From contig NZ_BMDV01000004.1 of NCBI RefSeq assembly GCF_014636095.1, positions 248,001 through 312,000 on the forward strand: a stretch of 64,000 nt of DNA, given 5' to 3'. A program made the translations under genes and the position numbers. The notes below the pieces were generated by a model. That model did not search any database. It saw only the letters and a program-made list of their open reading frames with translations, and was not told the DNA's origin. The first letter of the stretch is position 1; each line of letters opens with the position of its first letter. The stretch comes from Acinetobacter modestus (lineage in GTDB: Bacteria; Pseudomonadota; Gammaproteobacteria; Pseudomonadales; Moraxellaceae). This document shows positions 62,705 to 64,000 of the stretch, in pieces.

Positions 62705-64000
62705 ATGTCTCACTCATCAAAATTACAAACTGCTGAATTAGATTGGGAAATAGTCGATGACATCGAAATTCCTATTTCTAAGCAATTCGGTGATGTTTAC
62801 TTTTCTAAAGACAATGGTTTGCTTGAAACCCGACATGTATTTTTAAATGGCAATGATTTAACCGAACGCCTCTCTCAACTACACGATTATCAATATTTCT
62901 GTGTAGGTGAAACTGGTTTTGGTACAGGACTCAATATTTTGACTCTGTGGCAACTCTGGCAACAAGTTCGCTTAGATAATCACAGCCATTTACATGTTGT
63001 CAGCGTTGAAAAATTTCCATTAAATAAAGCAGATTTGATCCGCGCACTCAATGTTTGGACAGAACTCAAACTTTTAGCAGAAAAATTGATTCAGCAATAT
63101 CCCTTGCCAATTGCAGGTTGTCATCGCTTAAGTTTTCCTGAAGAACGTTTTAGTATTGATTTATGGCTAGGTGATGCTCAGGATATTTTTCCAACGATCC
63201 CTAAAACACAAGCAGTTAACGCATGGTTTTTGGACGGTTTTGCTCCATCTTGTAACCCAGATATGTGGCAAGCAAATGTCTTAGATCACATAGTGCGTTT
63301 ATCTGATTTTGGAACAACTTTCGCATCTTTTAGTGTCGCAGGCATATTAAAACGTGGGCTTAAACAACACAGCATCCAAATCAGCCGTCCACGAGGTTTT
63401 GGTCATAAACGAGAAATGCTCAAAGCTATTTGGCTAAATGCGTCACAAGAAGAAACAGACACCGCCGATTCAAAGCAAGACATAACGATTCAAAATGAAT
63501 CTGAAATAGCGAGCTCAGCATCTGTACAGCGACATATTGCGATTATTGGCGCAGGAATCGCAGGTTTAAGCTCAGCATGGGCATTTGCTCAACGAGGACA
63601 TCAAGTTACGATCTACGAGCAAAATGAGCCGCTTTCAGGTGCATCTGGCAATCCACTGGCGTTGCTCAATCCAAAGCTATGCCCAATTGAACAGGCGCAT
63701 GAACACTTGATGACCTTGAGTTGGCAGCATGCGTTGAATTTTTATCCTCGTTTTAAGGCATTTAGACCGATTCAAGTAGAGCAAATTGCATTAAAAAATG
63801 CAGATGAACTGTTAGGACTGGTTGAGCAATATCCGGAAAACGTTTTAACTGCAAATACAACGCTTGAATGCCTTCCTGAAACAGAGCTTTCAAGTCTGAC
63901 CTTACATGAAGCAGGTGCAGTTTCACCACATAAATTACGTGATGAGATTTTACAACATCCTAATATTCGAATTGAAAAAGCAAAAATTTCTCGATTAGAG
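62705..64000 (+). CDS. mnmC: Bifunctional tRNA mnm5s2U biosynthesis protein MnmC (3'-truncated by window)
   Basis: 432 codons are visible and the frame is open at the window end. The N-terminal methyltransferase domain has CVGETGFGTGLNILTLWQLW near residue 68 and the WFLDGFAPSCNPDMW catalytic segment near residue 177. The C-terminal oxidoreductase domain begins with the FAD motif IAIIGAGIAGLSSAWAFAQ near residue 279, then SGASGNPLALLNPKL. It completes the 5-methylaminomethyl side chain of wobble uridine in tRNA. Its ATG lies 17 bp after the preceding gene. Confidence 0.96.
   Translation, partial: MSHSSKLQTAELDWEIVDDIEIPISKQFGDVYFSKDNGLLETRHVFLNGNDLTERLSQLHDYQYFCVGETGFGTGLNILTLWQLWQQVRLDNHSHLHVVSVEKFPLNKADLIRALNVWTELKLLAEKLIQQYPLPIAGCHRLSFPEERFSIDLWLGDAQDIFPTIPKTQAVNAWFLDGFAPSCNPDMWQANVLDHIVRLSDFGTTFASFSVAGILKRGLKQHSIQISRPRGFGHKREMLKAIWLNASQEETDTADSKQDITIQNESEIASSASVQRHIAIIGAGIAGLSSAWAFAQRGHQVTIYEQNEPLSGASGNPLALLNPKLCPIEQAHEHLMTLSWQHALNFYPRFKAFRPIQVEQIALKNADELLGLVEQYPENVLTANTTLECLPETELSSLTLHEAGAVSPHKLRDEILQHPNIRIEKAKISRLE

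Overview
The window is a chromosomal segment of a gamma-proteobacterium of the genus Acinetobacter. The evidence is the low GC content, the protein sequences, and several gene neighbourhoods typical of that genus: aspS...ilvE flanking a lipooligosaccharide outer-core (OC) locus, apaH-rsmA-pdxA, ndk-rlmN-pilW-rodZ-ispG-hisS-yfgM-bamB-der, queA/tgt-yajC-secDF, and rplM-rpsI-sspA-sspB. The content of the OC locus does not match the A. baumannii arrangements I know, so I leave the species open.

Layout. (1) 1-3195: aspS, a small membrane protein and a lipid A late acyltransferase. (2) 3291-13106: sugar-transferase locus between aspS and ilvE. It holds a GT-B glycosyltransferase, three GT25-type transferases, a capsule-synthesis-type (GT32-like) transferase, a Stealth-type phosphotransferase, a TupA-like ATP-grasp protein, UDP-glucose dehydrogenase plus UDP-glucuronate epimerase, and one more GT-A-like protein. 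Together they would make UDP-GlcA/UDP-GalA and extend and decorate the outer core; the 3.3-7 kb part is markedly AT-rich and looks acquired. (3) 13284-18329: ilvE, glnE and an orphan hybrid-free histidine kinase. (4) 18764-30421: an 11.7-kb integrative element in the 3' end of a tRNA-Leu(CAA) gene. It has a tyrosine integrase, two AlpA/excisionase-type HTH proteins, an Ash-like protein, a CHC2 zinc-finger primase subunit, a Toprim-DUF927 primase-helicase, a protein with two TubC-docking-like repeats, a serine recombinase, and several unknown proteins. No capsid, terminase or conjugation genes are present, so it resembles a P4-type satellite or phage-inducible island. (5) 30669-38036: queA, DUF3137-lemA, tgt, yajC, secD, secF. 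(6) 38131-53341: mainly minus-strand housekeeping genes (phosphopantetheinyl transferase, der to ndk cluster, iscX, PAP2 phosphatase, GT4, apaH, rsmA, pdxA). (7) 53786-57395: DUF4124 protein, rplM-rpsI, sspA-sspB and a tail-anchored protein. (8) 57777-60246: a small Ras-like GTPase with two Roadblock/LC7 proteins and a pseudo-receiver-like protein. (9) 60396-64000: RNase AM-type PHP phosphatase, yciB, yciI, a coiled-coil membrane protein, and a mnmC gene cut by the window end.

The least described parts are the island and the Roadblock/GTPase module. The island has several sequence structures that gene calls do not explain: 9-bp TGTTACA iterons in two separate arrays, a recombinase-proximal inverted-repeat cluster, paired 25-bp repeats near both ends, a hairpin hiding a Shine-Dalgarno sequence, and structured RNA over the ash-like gene. 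Insertion also separated the tRNA-Leu gene from what looks like its original terminator. The Roadblock/GTPase module is preceded by a good CRP/Vfr-type palindrome. All calls are by eye from sequence; no database search was run.
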